In this document: positions 47,745 to 56,631 of the stretch, one piece after another | Layout of the letters: each line of letters opens with the position of its first letter | Numbering within the stretch: position 1 is the stretch's first letter | Source of the DNA: Lachnospiraceae bacterium MC2017 | GTDB lineage: Bacteria; Bacillota; Clostridia; Lachnospirales; Lachnospiraceae | Assembly: GCA_000701625.1 (NCBI GenBank) | Contig: JNJK01000008.1 | Location: 144,882 to 208,881, forward strand | Length of the DNA: 64,000 bases | Direction: 5' to 3' | Position numbers and translations under genes: made by a program | Notes under the pieces: generated by a model | The model's database searches: none | What the model saw: the letters and a program-made list of their open reading frames with translations, nothing else | What the model was told of the DNA's origin: nothing

Positions 47745-48398
47745 TTATTTGATGATCCTGACGGTATCATCCTGCTTGATACCGGAAGCATTTGCTTCAT
47801 CGGTATCGATGTGCATTTCCAATGTAAAACTTGGATCAACACGTATCAGAACATTATCAAATGTTGTTCCACGCTCATTTTCGCATCTTACAGATACGAA
47901 ATCTTTATCATGAACTCCTGCAGCCTCTGCATCTCTTGGAGACATGTGGATATGTCTCGCTGCTACGATACAGCCTTCCTGCAGGTATATAGCGCCTTTC
48001 GGTCCTACTACCGCGATCGGTGCGCTTCCTTTTATATCTCCGGAATTTCTCACAGGTGCGTTTATTCCGAGCTTCAAAGCATCGGTTGCAGAAATCTCTA
48101 CCTGAGACTCCTTTCTGACCGGTCCTAATATCCTGACATTTTCAATAGCCCGGAGTTTCAGACCAACGATCGTCACACGCTCATTCGATGCAAACTGACC
48201 GCCCATAAGATCTTTCTTTTTGGTTAGCTGATAGCCTTTTCCAAAAAGAATCTCCACGTGCTCCTGTGTGAGATGGATATGACGTGCAGATACACCGACC
48301 GGAACGAGATAGCCTTTTTCATGGCTCACTGATTCTTTTTGATTCAACGAATCAAGAACCATCCTGGTGATAAGAGCAATATCTTTCTCTTCCATCAT
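47745..48398 (-). CDS. pduL: Phosphate propanoyltransferase PduL
   Basis: A 217-residue PduL that turns propionyl-CoA to propionyl-phosphate. Both zinc-binding histidine motifs are present: VSARHIHLTQEHVEILFG and VAARHIHMSPRDAEAAG. The N-terminal helix (EEKDIALITRMVLDSLNQ) looks like an encapsulation peptide. Start could be either of two adjacent ATGs after GGGGAA. A small repeat lies in the gap upstream. Confidence 0.93.
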   Translation of the reverse strand: MMEEKDIALITRMVLDSLNQKESVSHEKGYLVPVGVSARHIHLTQEHVEILFGKGYQLTKKKDLMGGQFASNERVTIVGLKLRAIENVRILGPVRKESQVEISATDALKLGINAPVRNSGDIKGSAPIAVVGPKGAIYLQEGCIVAARHIHMSPRDAEAAGVHDKDFVSVRCENERGTTFDNVLIRVDPSFTLEMHIDTDEANASGIKQDDTVRIIK

Positions 48399-48415
48399 TT
48401 CCCCAATACCTTCTA

Positions 48416-48482
48416 TTCTTTATGATGACAGGGTCAAAAATACTTTCGAACCTTATACTTTTGACCCTTATATCATCTTTAT
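48416..48482. mobile_element. 51-bp deletion form of MITE family B
   Basis: The element is 48424-48474: GATGACAGGGTCAAAA and TTTTGACCCTTATATC with a 19-bp middle. Flanks TTCTTTAT and ATCTTTAT agree in seven of eight. It lies inside the microcompartment operon between a shell gene and pduL and would form a hairpin in the mRNA. Confidence 0.75.
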
Positions 48483-48486
48483 GAGT

Positions 48487-48765
48487 TTACTTGATCTTCG
48501 GCAGGATTGCTTCTACATCGTTATGAGGACGAGGGATTACGTGAGTTGCTACGAGTTCGCCGAGACGGCTTGCGTTTGCTGCACCAGCTTCTACAGAGGA
48601 CTTAACAGCTCCTACATCTCCTCTTACCATTACTGTTACGAGACCGGATCCGATCTTCTCTGTTCCAACAAGTGTTACATTAGCAGCCTTGCACATTGCA
48701 TCTGCTGCTTCAATAGCTGCTACGAGACCTCTTGTCTCAACCATTCCAAGTGCTTCCTGTGCCAT
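48487..48765 (-). CDS. BMC-H hexameric shell protein (PduA-like)
   Basis: A 92-residue single BMC domain: [58 protein letters not shown], ending [15 protein letters not shown]. The pore loop KIGSG is as in PduA. Hexamers tile the shell facets. TAGGAGGTTATT precedes the ATG. Nearly identical to the BMC-H at 49145. Confidence 0.95.
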   Translation of the reverse strand: MAQEALGMVETRGLVAAIEAADAMCKAANVTLVGTEKIGSGLVTVMVRGDVGAVKSSVEAGAANASRLGELVATHVIPRPHNDVEAILPKIK

Positions 48766-48782
48766 AATAACCTCCTATTTTT

Positions 48783-49121
48783 CTACACTTCCTGAAGATA
48801 TTTCTGATCTTCTGTTTCTCCGCCATCAGGCGGTGTCTTTTTCCAACGTTTCTGACTAAGCTCAACGAGCTTCACTATTTCCGAATGTGGATTTGCGATG
48901 ACGCCATGTGACGCGATCGGTTTCAGGGGATTTCTCATTGCGGCATTTACAGCTGCCTCACAATCGGAAACATCTCCCTCGACGACAAGTGTTACCAGCC
49001 TGCCGCCAAGTTTTCTTTCCCATGTTGCGAGGGTGACGTTTGCCGCCTTGCACATCTCATCCAGCGCTACCGTAGCCGGAACCACGCCCTGAATTTCTAT
49101 AAAGCCGTACGCCTTCCCCAT
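48783..49121 (-). CDS. BMC-H shell protein with C-terminal extension
   Basis: A 112-residue BMC protein: AYGFIEIQGVVPATVALDEM, KLGGRLVTLVVEGDVSDCEA and a normal end at about residue 92, then a 20-residue polar tail (PPDGGETEDQKYLQEV). The pore loop KLGGR is basic, unlike its neighbours, so permeability may differ. Confidence 0.9.
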   Translation of the reverse strand: MGKAYGFIEIQGVVPATVALDEMCKAANVTLATWERKLGGRLVTLVVEGDVSDCEAAVNAAMRNPLKPIASHGVIANPHSEIVKLVELSQKRWKKTPPDGGETEDQKYLQEV

Positions 49122-49144
49122 TGTCCTGTTCCCTTTCTATGTGC

Positions 49145-49423
49145 TTAACCAATCTTCGGAAGAATTGCTTCTACATCATTGTGAGGACGAGGAATTACAT
49201 GCTGTGCTACAAGTTCTCCGAGACGGCTTGCTGCTGCGGCACCTGTCTCAACAGCTGCCTTAACAGCTCCTACATCTCCTCTTACCATTACTGTTACGAG
49301 ACCGGATCCGATCTTTTCTGTGCCGATGAGTGTTACCTCTGCAGCCTTTGTCATCTGATCTGCTGCTTCAACTGCTGCTGTAAGACCTCTTGTCTCAACC
49401 ATTCCAAGTGCTTCCTGTGCCAT
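49145..49423 (-). CDS. BMC-H hexameric shell protein (PduA-like)
   Basis: A 92-residue paralogue of the shell protein at 48487, differing mainly in residues 15-35 ([17 protein letters not shown]) and 65-80. Pore loop KIGSG is the same. A recent tandem duplication with the basic BMC-H between is likely. AAAGGAAAAGAA precedes the ATG. Confidence 0.95.
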   Translation of the reverse strand: MAQEALGMVETRGLTAAVEAADQMTKAAEVTLIGTEKIGSGLVTVMVRGDVGAVKAAVETGAAAASRLGELVAQHVIPRPHNDVEAILPKIG

Positions 49424-49477
49424 TTCTTTTCCTTTCTCTCTGCTATCATCCGCAGAAAACCATTAACCATTACATCA

Positions 49478-49804
49478 TTAATTTTTATCAAAGCAATTTA
49501 TTTTCAGCATCTTATCTGTGTCTTCAGTCGGTCTCGCAATGATGTGTTTCTGAACAACTCCCGTGAGACTTTCCGCAACCCTTTCGCCTGCTTCCATAGC
49601 AGCTTCTACGTCAGATACAGAACCTCTGAACTTTACTGTTACGAGAAGTGGAACCGGAAGGGCATCCGCATTTGCCGGTTTGTTTTTGTCAAATGGTTCC
49701 AGCCAGACGTTTCCGGCTTTGCATCCGGCGTCCGCAGCCATGAAGGCTGTCACGAGACCAAATACCTCAAGCAGTCCAACTGCTTCACCTGAAGTTTCCT
49801 GCAT
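49478..49804 (-). CDS. BMC-domain shell protein, variant
   Basis: A 108-residue BMC protein: AVGLLEVFGLVTAFMAADAG, KAGNVWLEPFDKNKP, a long insert at the pore strand (ANADALPVPLLV) and FRGSVSDVEAAMEAG, ending IIARPTEDTDKML. The insert makes it larger than canonical BMC-H and alters the pore. First shell gene of the operon; GGAGGCAGCGGTC precedes the ATG. Confidence 0.88.
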   Translation of the reverse strand: MQETSGEAVGLLEVFGLVTAFMAADAGCKAGNVWLEPFDKNKPANADALPVPLLVTVKFRGSVSDVEAAMEAGERVAESLTGVVQKHIIARPTEDTDKMLKINCFDKN

Positions 49805-49819
49805 GACCGCTGCCTCCTA

Positions 49820-51043
49820 TTATTCGCACATTACTGCGATCTTCAGACCCTTCTGTGCCAGATTTGTTTCAAGCGCTTCGTTGATATCCTTCAGTGCAAA
49901 TTTATGTGTGATGAGCTTACCCATCGGGATACCATCTCTCTTTGCTGCCTTCAGGAACTCAAATGTTGTTCCGTAATCACGAAGTGTGTAAACCCATGAT
50001 CCTACAGTTGTGATCTCCTTTGAGCAGATGTCAAAGTGAGGATTGATAGTAGCATCACCGCCGTTAATAAAGAATCCAAGTTCGCAAAGACCGCCGCCGT
50101 TACGGATGAACTTATATACGTTGCTGTGACCTGCAGGTGAACCTGTACACTGGAATGCGAAATCAGCAAGTTTTCCTCCGAAAGCATCTTTAACTGCTTC
50201 TGTAAGAGCTTCTATTCCCTTGTGATTCATGAAGTTTACATGGCCTGTCGCACCCATCTCATGTGAAAATTCAAGTCTCTGATCATTTCCATCCACTGTG
50301 ACGATATTTGTGATACCCATTGTACGGAGAACTGCTACGCAGATGAGACCGATAGGTCCGCATCCCTGAACAACAACTCTTGAGTTAAAGCGAAGGATTC
50401 CTGTGGTCTTTGCCCTCTCAACCGCATGGATGAGAACTGCACAGGGCTCGATAAGGATTCTGGAATCGAGATCCATATCGCTAACGTTAAAATATGTAGA
50501 ACCTTTACGGATAAGGATATAATCTGAGAACCATCCGGAGAGCTTCTGCTCATATCCCGGGATCAGTCCGTAAACATCAGCTCCACCTACGTTCTGCTTA
50601 TTAAGGTCGTACATTGTGATATCCGGATCATCATGGAATATCATGCATGTAACGATCTTGTCACCTACACCGATAGGCTTTCCTGCCGAATCAACTTTTA
50701 CATTCTTTCCGACCTTTACAACAGTTCCTGTACCCTCATGTCCGAGGTTAACCGGAATGTATTTAAAAGGATCAACCTTAAACTCATGCGCATCTGTTCC
50801 GCATACGCCGCATCCCTCAACTTTTACGAGAATGTCATCATCACCGACTTCCGGCATCGGTACTTCTTTTATCTCGAAGTGCTTCAGCTCTGTAAGAAAT
50901 GCACAGTGTGCTGTAGCCGGAATGTCATATGTGCCGCTGCTTTTTACGGCACTTGCTGAAGGAGCTGTTGAAGCAACGGTTCCGTTCATGCTTGAAAGCA
51001 CCTGACGGACGATCGCTTCGATATCCTGTGTATTTGTGGTCAT
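49820..51043 (-). CDS. Zinc-type alcohol dehydrogenase with encapsulation peptide
   Basis: A 407-residue medium-chain dehydrogenase. An N-terminal helix (TQDIEAIVRQVLSSM) and a linker to about residue 45 are extra to the family and look like a microcompartment targeting peptide. GCGVCGTDAHEF and NLGHEGTG hold the catalytic zinc ligands; GCGPIGLICVAVLRTMG is the NAD fold. In the inferred pathway it reduces propanal to propanol or lactaldehyde to propanediol, regenerating NAD+. Confidence 0.88.
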   Translation of the reverse strand: MTTNTQDIEAIVRQVLSSMNGTVASTAPSASAVKSSGTYDIPATAHCAFLTELKHFEIKEVPMPEVGDDDILVKVEGCGVCGTDAHEFKVDPFKYIPVNLGHEGTGTVVKVGKNVKVDSAGKPIGVGDKIVTCMIFHDDPDITMYDLNKQNVGGADVYGLIPGYEQKLSGWFSDYILIRKGSTYFNVSDMDLDSRILIEPCAVLIHAVERAKTTGILRFNSRVVVQGCGPIGLICVAVLRTMGITNIVTVDGNDQRLEFSHEMGATGHVNFMNHKGIEALTEAVKDAFGGKLADFAFQCTGSPAGHSNVYKFIRNGGGLCELGFFINGGDATINPHFDICSKEITTVGSWVYTLRDYGTTFEFLKAAKRDGIPMGKLITHKFALKDINEALETNLAQKGLKIAVMCE

Positions 51044-51055
51044 TTTATTTCCCCT

Positions 51056-52447
51056 TTATCTAATGCAAAGACTGTCTACCATTACACATCTTCTCTTCTT
51101 TGTGAAAGATCGTGCGCTCGTAAGTCCTTCACCGGTACGGCTCGCGATCGTAAATGTACAGTAACCTTCACCACCAAATCCAAGGGCTGAATATGAAGGT
51201 CCATTCTTTACGAGGATTGCTGTATCGACTGCTCTTGCATACTTTGTAATATGATCTACATTCCTTGAATGAATGTGCGCCGAATGCCTGTTTCCATGTT
51301 CCAGCCATACTGCCTTTTCTACAGCATCATCAAAGTCCTTTGCTCTGACGATACCGAGGATGGGCATCATAAGTTCTGTGGCTATCAGCGGATTTTCTTT
51401 TTCGCCAAAGAATGTGATGCATCGGATATTATCCGGTACGTCTACACCGATCTTTGCGAGAAGTGCTTTTGCACTCCTTCCTACGCAGTCGCGGCTTGGT
51501 GAACCGTTCTTTCCGATGCAGACTTTGATAAGAGCTTCCTGTTCTTCTTCTGATGCTCTGTAGCAACCCTGCTCTGTAGTCATATATGACATGAGCTCAT
51601 CTGCTATACTTTCTACCGCTACTATTTCTTTCTCTGCAATGCAGGGAAGATTGTTGTCAAATGTGCATCCGTTTACGATAGCTTCTGCTGCGTGACGGAC
51701 ATCCGCTGTCTCATCTACCAGTGCCGGCGGATTTCCTGCTCCTGCACCGATACCGCGCTTTCCGCTCTGAAGTACCGCTGTTACCACTCCCGGGCCTCCT
51801 GTAGCGGAGAGAAGTGCTATATCCGGATGATGCATCATTATGTCACTCGTATCCATTGTAGGCTTTTCACAGGTACAAGCGATGTTGTCCGGTCCGCCTG
51901 CTTCTATTGATGCTTCATTGCAAAGATTAATTGCGAATATAGATGTCTTTATTGCTCTGGGATGCGGATTGAATACTACCGTATTTCCCGCTGCCAACAT
52001 TCCTATTGTGTTGCAGAGAACTGTTTCTGACGGATTTGTACAAGGCGTGATCGCACCTATTACTCCGAAGGGTCCCATCTCTGTGAGAGTGAGTCCTCTG
52101 TCTCCGCTGAATGCTTCTGTTTTTATATCTTCAGTTCCCGGGCACTTATCAGCAACCAGATGATGCTTCAGAATTTTGTCACCGACATTTCCCATTCCTG
52201 TTTCATCAACGCCCATCCTGGCAAGGATTTCTGCATTTTCACGAATTTTTCTGCGGATGATCGTAATGATCTTTTCTCTCTGGTCCATGGACATGATGCG
52301 GACTTTTTTCTGAGCTTCTTTCGCTGCAGCGATCGCATCATTCATATCCTGAAAGACACCGTGCATACCTGCCGCAGAATCGGAAATCTGCATCTTTGCA
52401 ACGATTTCCTGCACGATATCCCGAACCATACTTTCGTCTACTGCCAT
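51056..52447 (-). CDS. pduP: CoA-acylating propionaldehyde dehydrogenase PduP
   Basis: A 463-residue aldehyde dehydrogenase giving propionyl-CoA. The N-terminal helix VDESMVRDIVQEIVAKMQI is the PduP-type encapsulation peptide. The catalytic cysteine lies in DNNLPCIAEKE, and ITPCTNPSETVLCN, GGPGVVTAVLQSG and GFGGEGYCTFTIA are family segments. AAAGGACACGATCA precedes the ATG. Confidence 0.94.
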   Translation of the reverse strand: MAVDESMVRDIVQEIVAKMQISDSAAGMHGVFQDMNDAIAAAKEAQKKVRIMSMDQREKIITIIRRKIRENAEILARMGVDETGMGNVGDKILKHHLVADKCPGTEDIKTEAFSGDRGLTLTEMGPFGVIGAITPCTNPSETVLCNTIGMLAAGNTVVFNPHPRAIKTSIFAINLCNEASIEAGGPDNIACTCEKPTMDTSDIMMHHPDIALLSATGGPGVVTAVLQSGKRGIGAGAGNPPALVDETADVRHAAEAIVNGCTFDNNLPCIAEKEIVAVESIADELMSYMTTEQGCYRASEEEQEALIKVCIGKNGSPSRDCVGRSAKALLAKIGVDVPDNIRCITFFGEKENPLIATELMMPILGIVRAKDFDDAVEKAVWLEHGNRHSAHIHSRNVDHITKYARAVDTAILVKNGPSYSALGFGGEGYCTFTIASRTGEGLTSARSFTKKRRCVMVDSLCIR

Positions 52448-52467
52448 TGATCGTGTCCTTTCCGATT

Positions 52468-53280
52468 TTATCTGCCAAGCTGCTCCATTACCTTCTTTGT
52501 GATCTCAGCGATAAGTGCAGGATCTGCATTTACTTCGCTTGAGCCGTTTGTAGAAACGCTTCCGCAGCCGTTTGCACAGTTATGACAATTTTCATGTCCT
52601 TTATTCTGGCAGAGGTTTGCCGGATGCTTTCCGGGAAGTCCCATCTTTCTGCGGATCTCATAGAGCTTCTGTACTGTTGCATGATCGAATTCCTTCGGTC
52701 CGCCAAGAGCCTTTGCTTTGTAAAGAAGGTTTGCATAGAACTCAAGGGATTCCATCTTGTAGTATGCCTGTGTAAGGTCTACGCTGTAGGACAGTGCGCC
52801 ATGACTCTCAAGGAGTACTGCATCAAAGTAAGGAAGGTACTCTTCTACTGCATCCGGAATTTCTTCTGTGGACGGTGTTCCGTACTTTGCGATCGGTACG
52901 CAGCCAAGCGAAATTACTGCCTCAGGCATGATAGGCTGTGTAAGCGGGATTCCTGCGATAGCAAATGCTGTTGCATATGTAGGATGTGCATGTACTACTG
53001 CTCCTACGTCAGGTCTCTTCTGATATACTCTCATGTGCATCTTGATCTCAGATGACGGGCGATAGGGTGCTGTTGCCTGAAGCACGTTTCCTTTTTCATC
53101 GATCTTACAGATCATCTCAGGTGTCATAAAACCTTTTGATACGCCTGTCGGTGTGCAGAGGAATTCATGGTCATTGAGCTTTACGGAGATGTTTCCGTCA
53201 TTTGCTGCTACCATTCCGCGGTTATAGATTCTCTTACCGATCTCACAGATCTGCTTTTTTACTTCGTACTCGTTCAGCAT
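52468..53280 (-). CDS. Class II aldolase (FucA/RhaD type) with cysteine-rich linker and targeting tail
   Basis: A 270-residue aldolase. ANDGNISVKL and PSSEIKMHMRVYQKRPDVGA lead to the zinc site VVHAHPTYATAF, with another histidine in LESHGALSYSVD. It splits fuculose- or rhamnulose-1-phosphate to DHAP and lactaldehyde. After residue 220 comes NKGHENCHNCANGCG, then a helix DPALIAEITKKVMEQLGR like an encapsulation peptide. The start at 53280 follows AAGGAGG; a longer frame to 53421 runs into the promoter and was rejected. First gene of the operon. Confidence 0.9.
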   Translation of the reverse strand: MLNEYEVKKQICEIGKRIYNRGMVAANDGNISVKLNDHEFLCTPTGVSKGFMTPEMICKIDEKGNVLQATAPYRPSSEIKMHMRVYQKRPDVGAVVHAHPTYATAFAIAGIPLTQPIMPEAVISLGCVPIAKYGTPSTEEIPDAVEEYLPYFDAVLLESHGALSYSVDLTQAYYKMESLEFYANLLYKAKALGGPKEFDHATVQKLYEIRRKMGLPGKHPANLCQNKGHENCHNCANGCGSVSTNGSSEVNADPALIAEITKKVMEQLGR

Positions 53281-53389
53281 GTTTGCTGTCCTCCTTAAAA
53301 GAATTTCTTCTATTGGTCGCCTTTGGAACTTTTGTGGGATTTTCGTTCCACCCGGCTTTATATTGTGGTTTTCTGTTGCTTTTGAAATG

Positions 53390-53443
53390 ATTATAGAACT
53401 TAACCCCACATGTGTCAACATTTTACGGTGTCAACAGGAGCGT
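53390..53443 (-). promoter_or_regulatory. Consensus promoter and direct repeats for the BMC operon
   Basis: Minus strand TTGACA (53418-53413), 17 bases, TATAAT (53395-53390). TGTTGACAC occurs twice in direct repeat, 16 bases apart, the second covering the -35 box; DeoR-type regulators often bind such repeats. AAAACCACA just downstream recurs twice near the glycyl radical enzyme promoter. 53430-53548 otherwise holds nothing. Confidence 0.8.
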
Positions 53444-53549
53444 TTTTTGCGGTTTTTGATGTGTTTTTAGAGTTATCAAAGTACACTTCTTTGGGTTTTA
53501 GTGGTGTTTTCGTCTTTATGCAATGTGGGATTGTGGCAATTTAGAATTG

Positions 53550-53577
53550 TTGACATACCCGATCGTGCCACTATAAT
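53550..53577 (+). promoter_or_regulatory. Consensus promoter reading into repeat C copy 3
   Basis: Plus strand TTGACA (53550-53555), 16 bases, TATAAT (53572-53577). It points away from the BMC operon and into the structured repeat; its -10 box lies within the left arm of the repeat, so the arm would be only partly transcribed. Confidence 0.65.
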
Positions 53578-53750
53578 ATGTACCTCCCATGACGGCTCGG
53601 ACAGACACTAGGCTCACGCGTTGTCCTCATATACGCGAAAAATTCTGCAAAACTCGCCTTACGGCTCAAACAGTTTGCAGAATTTTCCTATTCGGACAAC
53701 GTGTTCACCAAGTGCTGCCGGCTGATTGTCATTAGAGGTACATATTATAG
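53571..53750 (+). repeat. Structured repeat family C, copy 3
   Basis: Arms CTATAATATGTACCTC and GAGGTACATATTATAG (16 bp exact). Inside: GGCTCGGACAGACACTAGGC, CGCGTTGTCC with GGACAACGTG, AAATTCTGCAAA with TTTGCAGAATTT, AAACTC...CTCAAACAGTT around GCC-TTAC-GGC, and CTGCCGGCTGATTGT. It continues as a composite with TAGCTGCACTTACGCTGTGG and a D element at 53888. Confidence 0.78.
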
Positions 53751-53887
53751 CTGCACTTACGCTGTGGCTACTGAAGAAAATATTGACATTCCCGAAATGT
53801 TCAACTCTGATATACGCCTGCACTATGATACCTATAAATATATTCAAAGACTGGCGTTATACCGTTCATGGCTGGAGCGAAGCAACA

Positions 53888-54057
53888 GCCCGAGGATGAA
53901 TATTGATCTGAGTCAGCATTTAGAGGCGTTTGGGATTTGACGGATACACTGTCCGAATCGCTCCGCGAGCCCGTACTAAGGGCGAGTGGCTAGCGAGTCG
54001 TGACCGGGATTCGACAAATCCCGCCGAGCTGACGAAGGTCAATATCCATCCTCGGGC
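53888..54057 (+). repeat. Palindromic repeat family D, copy 1
   Basis: A 170-bp imperfect palindrome. Ends GCCCGAGGATGAATATTGA and its near-exact complement; inner GGGATTTG pairs with CAAATCCC and GCCC with GGGC around GTACTAA. The same 170-bp unit is at 60351 in reverse. A short frame ending NSPRMNIDLSQHLEAFGI enters it from 53750. 54058-54155 shows nothing more. Confidence 0.75.
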
Positions 54058-54155
54058 GTCACTTGTCCACCATCACTCCCAGCCACACATACACAAAAAG
54101 AGCCACCACACAAAACTCGTGTGATGACTCTTAGATCAAACATTAACTTGATAAA

Positions 54156-56225
54156 TTATCTCAACTTAAACTGCCCAACAACTTCCGAAAGCACTCCGGC
54201 TATCTCATTCTGCTTTCCGGACATATCCGTTACATCACTTACTACTTGAGAAACATTACTTACAGTATCCGTGATATTCGTAGACCTCTCTGCTGTATCC
54301 TGTGATGATTCAGCAATGTTCTGGATCGCATCACTAACTTCTCCCATAGCAGCTCTGATATTTCCTACCATTTCAGCGATATGCTCAGACTGCATACCAA
54401 AGGATTCCGCATCATTACCATATTGCTTTGCCACATTCACGAAGTTTTCATAATCAGGCCCTACCGTCTCGCGAAGGAAATCAAGAAGTTCATTTGAAGC
54501 ACCCAAAAGATTTGCAAACGACTGCTGCACTGCATCTACAGTTTCCTGAATCTTATTTACTGCATCTCCTGTATCACTCGCAAGCTTATTTATCTCTGCT
54601 GCAACTACTGCAAATCCCTTACCATGCTCACCGGCTCTGGCTGCCTCTATGGATGCATTAAGCGAAAGCAGGTTTATCTGATCTGCAATATCTGCTATAG
54701 CTCCTGCCAGACTACCAATCCTATTCACAACCTCTGCCTGCTCATTCGCGGCCTCGATCTCTTTTTTCCTTTCATCCACTATGCGGATAGCGTGATCATG
54801 TGATGTCCTGGATTTCTTCTCTATATCCTGTGCACGAAGTTTTATAGCTTCGGCGGCTTCCTTCGACTTATTTGTTTCACCGGAAAGTATCTGAACCGAT
54901 GCATCTACTTCCTGTACTGATGCATTTACTTCTTCTGTCGCTGCCGATGCACTCATCATGGCATCGTTTACAGCTACCATATCATTGCTGATCCTGTCAA
55001 AGCCATTTGTAAGTTCATCTGCCATCTTGGATAGTGATCTGCTCGCATCGCTTATCCTTCCAGACTCATTAGATACATTTGTGATCACGTCCTTGTTGCT
55101 CTCGAACATATTGTTGAGCGCAAATGCCATCTGTCCAAGTTCATCCCTGGATTTTGTCTGAATCTTATCTATAGTAAAGTCACCCTTGGCAAGCCCGGCA
55201 GCGAATGTATTTACACTCTTTACATTCTTTACAACACCCTCTATCAGAACCAATATCATAGCCGCACATACCAGTATGGAAATAACACAGATTATACTAA
55301 GCAATGTTCTTATACTATCTGCAGCACTATTCATTTCTTTTTTCTGAAGTGTTACCAGTAGCTTCCAGTTTACCTCCGGAACTGTTTCCCAGAAAATCAT
55401 CGTCCTGTCTTTATTATAGGTGTATTCTGCAATTCCATCTGTTGTTCCGAGTACATCATTCGCAATCGCAGCTAACGAAGCATTTTCATCACTTGCTATA
55501 GTCATAGAGTCAGCAACCTTTTTGCTGTCCGTATCATATACATAAGTACCCTTCGAATCGAGAAGTATAGGGAAAGAATTTTTACCTATAGACATAGTGG
55601 ACGTAAAATCCTGTACTGATGAAAGCTGCGTATCAACGGTAATACATCCAATATATGATCCGCCTGCATCGAAGATCGGCGCAGAACAGGTTGCCATTAC
55701 CTGTCCGCTGGATTCGTCATAATACGGATCTGTGATAGTTGCCTGTTTTGCCGTCATTGCTTTGGCATTTTTATAATAATCCTGCTCAAAATAATTGTAT
55801 TCTGCGTTCGAGTACTCATCCGTATAAACAATGTTCCCGCCATCTCTCATCCAGTATGGTCCGGCATATTCCTGTCCGTTATATACTCCGGACTCAAACC
55901 AGATACCGCTTCCGAGGATCATGTCATCTTCATTAATAACCTTTGCGAAAATCTCACCATAGGTTTCAAGGCTCGTATCCTTATATGTGATACTGACCAT
56001 ATCAGATAACATGCGCGCAGTAAGCCTCAGATTTCCCAACGTATCATCCATTTTGCTCACATAGTTATCAAGAGTCGCACTTGCACGAGATTCTGTAATG
56101 GAATTAATTGCCTTTCCAGCCTGCGTAGTTGCTATAATTGTAATTATTATGACAGCTAACGTCATTACGGAAAGGATTCCTCCAAGCATCTTGATCCTTA
56201 TGCTTATTCCTTTTTTCATACGCAC
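54156..56225 (-). CDS. Methyl-accepting chemotaxis protein
   Basis: A 689-residue receptor. A first span (about 12-35), an extracytoplasmic dCache-type sensor (about 40-300; [40 protein letters not shown]), a second span (about 310-330), HAMP, and a signalling domain whose tip is [20 protein letters not shown]. Its place between the two propanediol operons suggests it may sense a substrate of that pathway, but no transcript link is visible. Confidence 0.93.
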   Translation of the reverse strand: MRMKKGISIRIKMLGGILSVMTLAVIIITIIATTQAGKAINSITESRASATLDNYVSKMDDTLGNLRLTARMLSDMVSITYKDTSLETYGEIFAKVINEDDMILGSGIWFESGVYNGQEYAGPYWMRDGGNIVYTDEYSNAEYNYFEQDYYKNAKAMTAKQATITDPYYDESSGQVMATCSAPIFDAGGSYIGCITVDTQLSSVQDFTSTMSIGKNSFPILLDSKGTYVYDTDSKKVADSMTIASDENASLAAIANDVLGTTDGIAEYTYNKDRTMIFWETVPEVNWKLLVTLQKKEMNSAADSIRTLLSIICVISILVCAAMILVLIEGVVKNVKSVNTFAAGLAKGDFTIDKIQTKSRDELGQMAFALNNMFESNKDVITNVSNESGRISDASRSLSKMADELTNGFDRISNDMVAVNDAMMSASAATEEVNASVQEVDASVQILSGETNKSKEAAEAIKLRAQDIEKKSRTSHDHAIRIVDERKKEIEAANEQAEVVNRIGSLAGAIADIADQINLLSLNASIEAARAGEHGKGFAVVAAEINKLASDTGDAVNKIQETVDAVQQSFANLLGASNELLDFLRETVGPDYENFVNVAKQYGNDAESFGMQSEHIAEMVGNIRAAMGEVSDAIQNIAESSQDTAERSTNITDTVSNVSQVVSDVTDMSGKQNEIAGVLSEVVGQFKLR

Positions 56226-56329
56226 CCCACTTTCTGCCGAAGTACCCGGAAAGATCCCTTCATAACAAACCGTGTACCCCGTTACCCCAAATATTACTTT
56301 AATTCTGTTATCGACAAATTCCAGCTTTT

Positions 56330-56535
56330 ATATAAGTGATGTAAGGGTCAAAAATAAATTTTGCCCCTTACTGATGTCACGGATTGCTTCATTGCTACGC
56401 AATTCCCGCAATCCTAAAACACTCGCATTCCGCGTAATAACGCTACTTGCTCGTGTTTTGCGGGTCCCAAGGTCTCAATCCTCTTTGTGCAAGCACAATC
56501 GGATTTTGACCTTTTGACCCTGACATCATATAAGT
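56330..56535. mobile_element. MITE family B, copy 2, intact
   Basis: The element is 56338-56527 (190 bp), ends GATGTAAGGGTCAAAA and TTTTGACCCTGACATC, inverted with one mismatch. The octamer ATATAAGT is exactly repeated at 56330-56337 and 56528-56535. Inverted relative to the copy at 34985. The gap 56536-56631 shows a GAGTCATCACTTTC/GAAAGTGATGACTC hairpin-like pair only. Confidence 0.9.
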
Positions 56536-56631
56536 TTTTTTGCTTAAAAAGCATATTCCTTTCGGACAACGTTTTCAGCACAAAAAGAGCCACCACCTTT
56601 GAAAGTGATGACTCTTGATTTTACTGATCAA

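Noticed and set aside
49121..49792. 223-codon plus-strand frame over the shell genes
   Set aside because: It is antisense to two BMC genes with clear domains; repeated shell sequences keep the frame open.
45563..49804. Repeated BMC sequences as a CRISPR or tandem DNA repeat
   Set aside because: The similarity is at coding level between paralogous shell genes; there are no short regular repeats with spacers anywhere in the window.
53701..53940. 79-codon frame running through repeats C and D
   Set aside because: Its start lies inside the structured repeat and its ends match only the repeat edges, so I report it as part of the composite element rather than as a gene.
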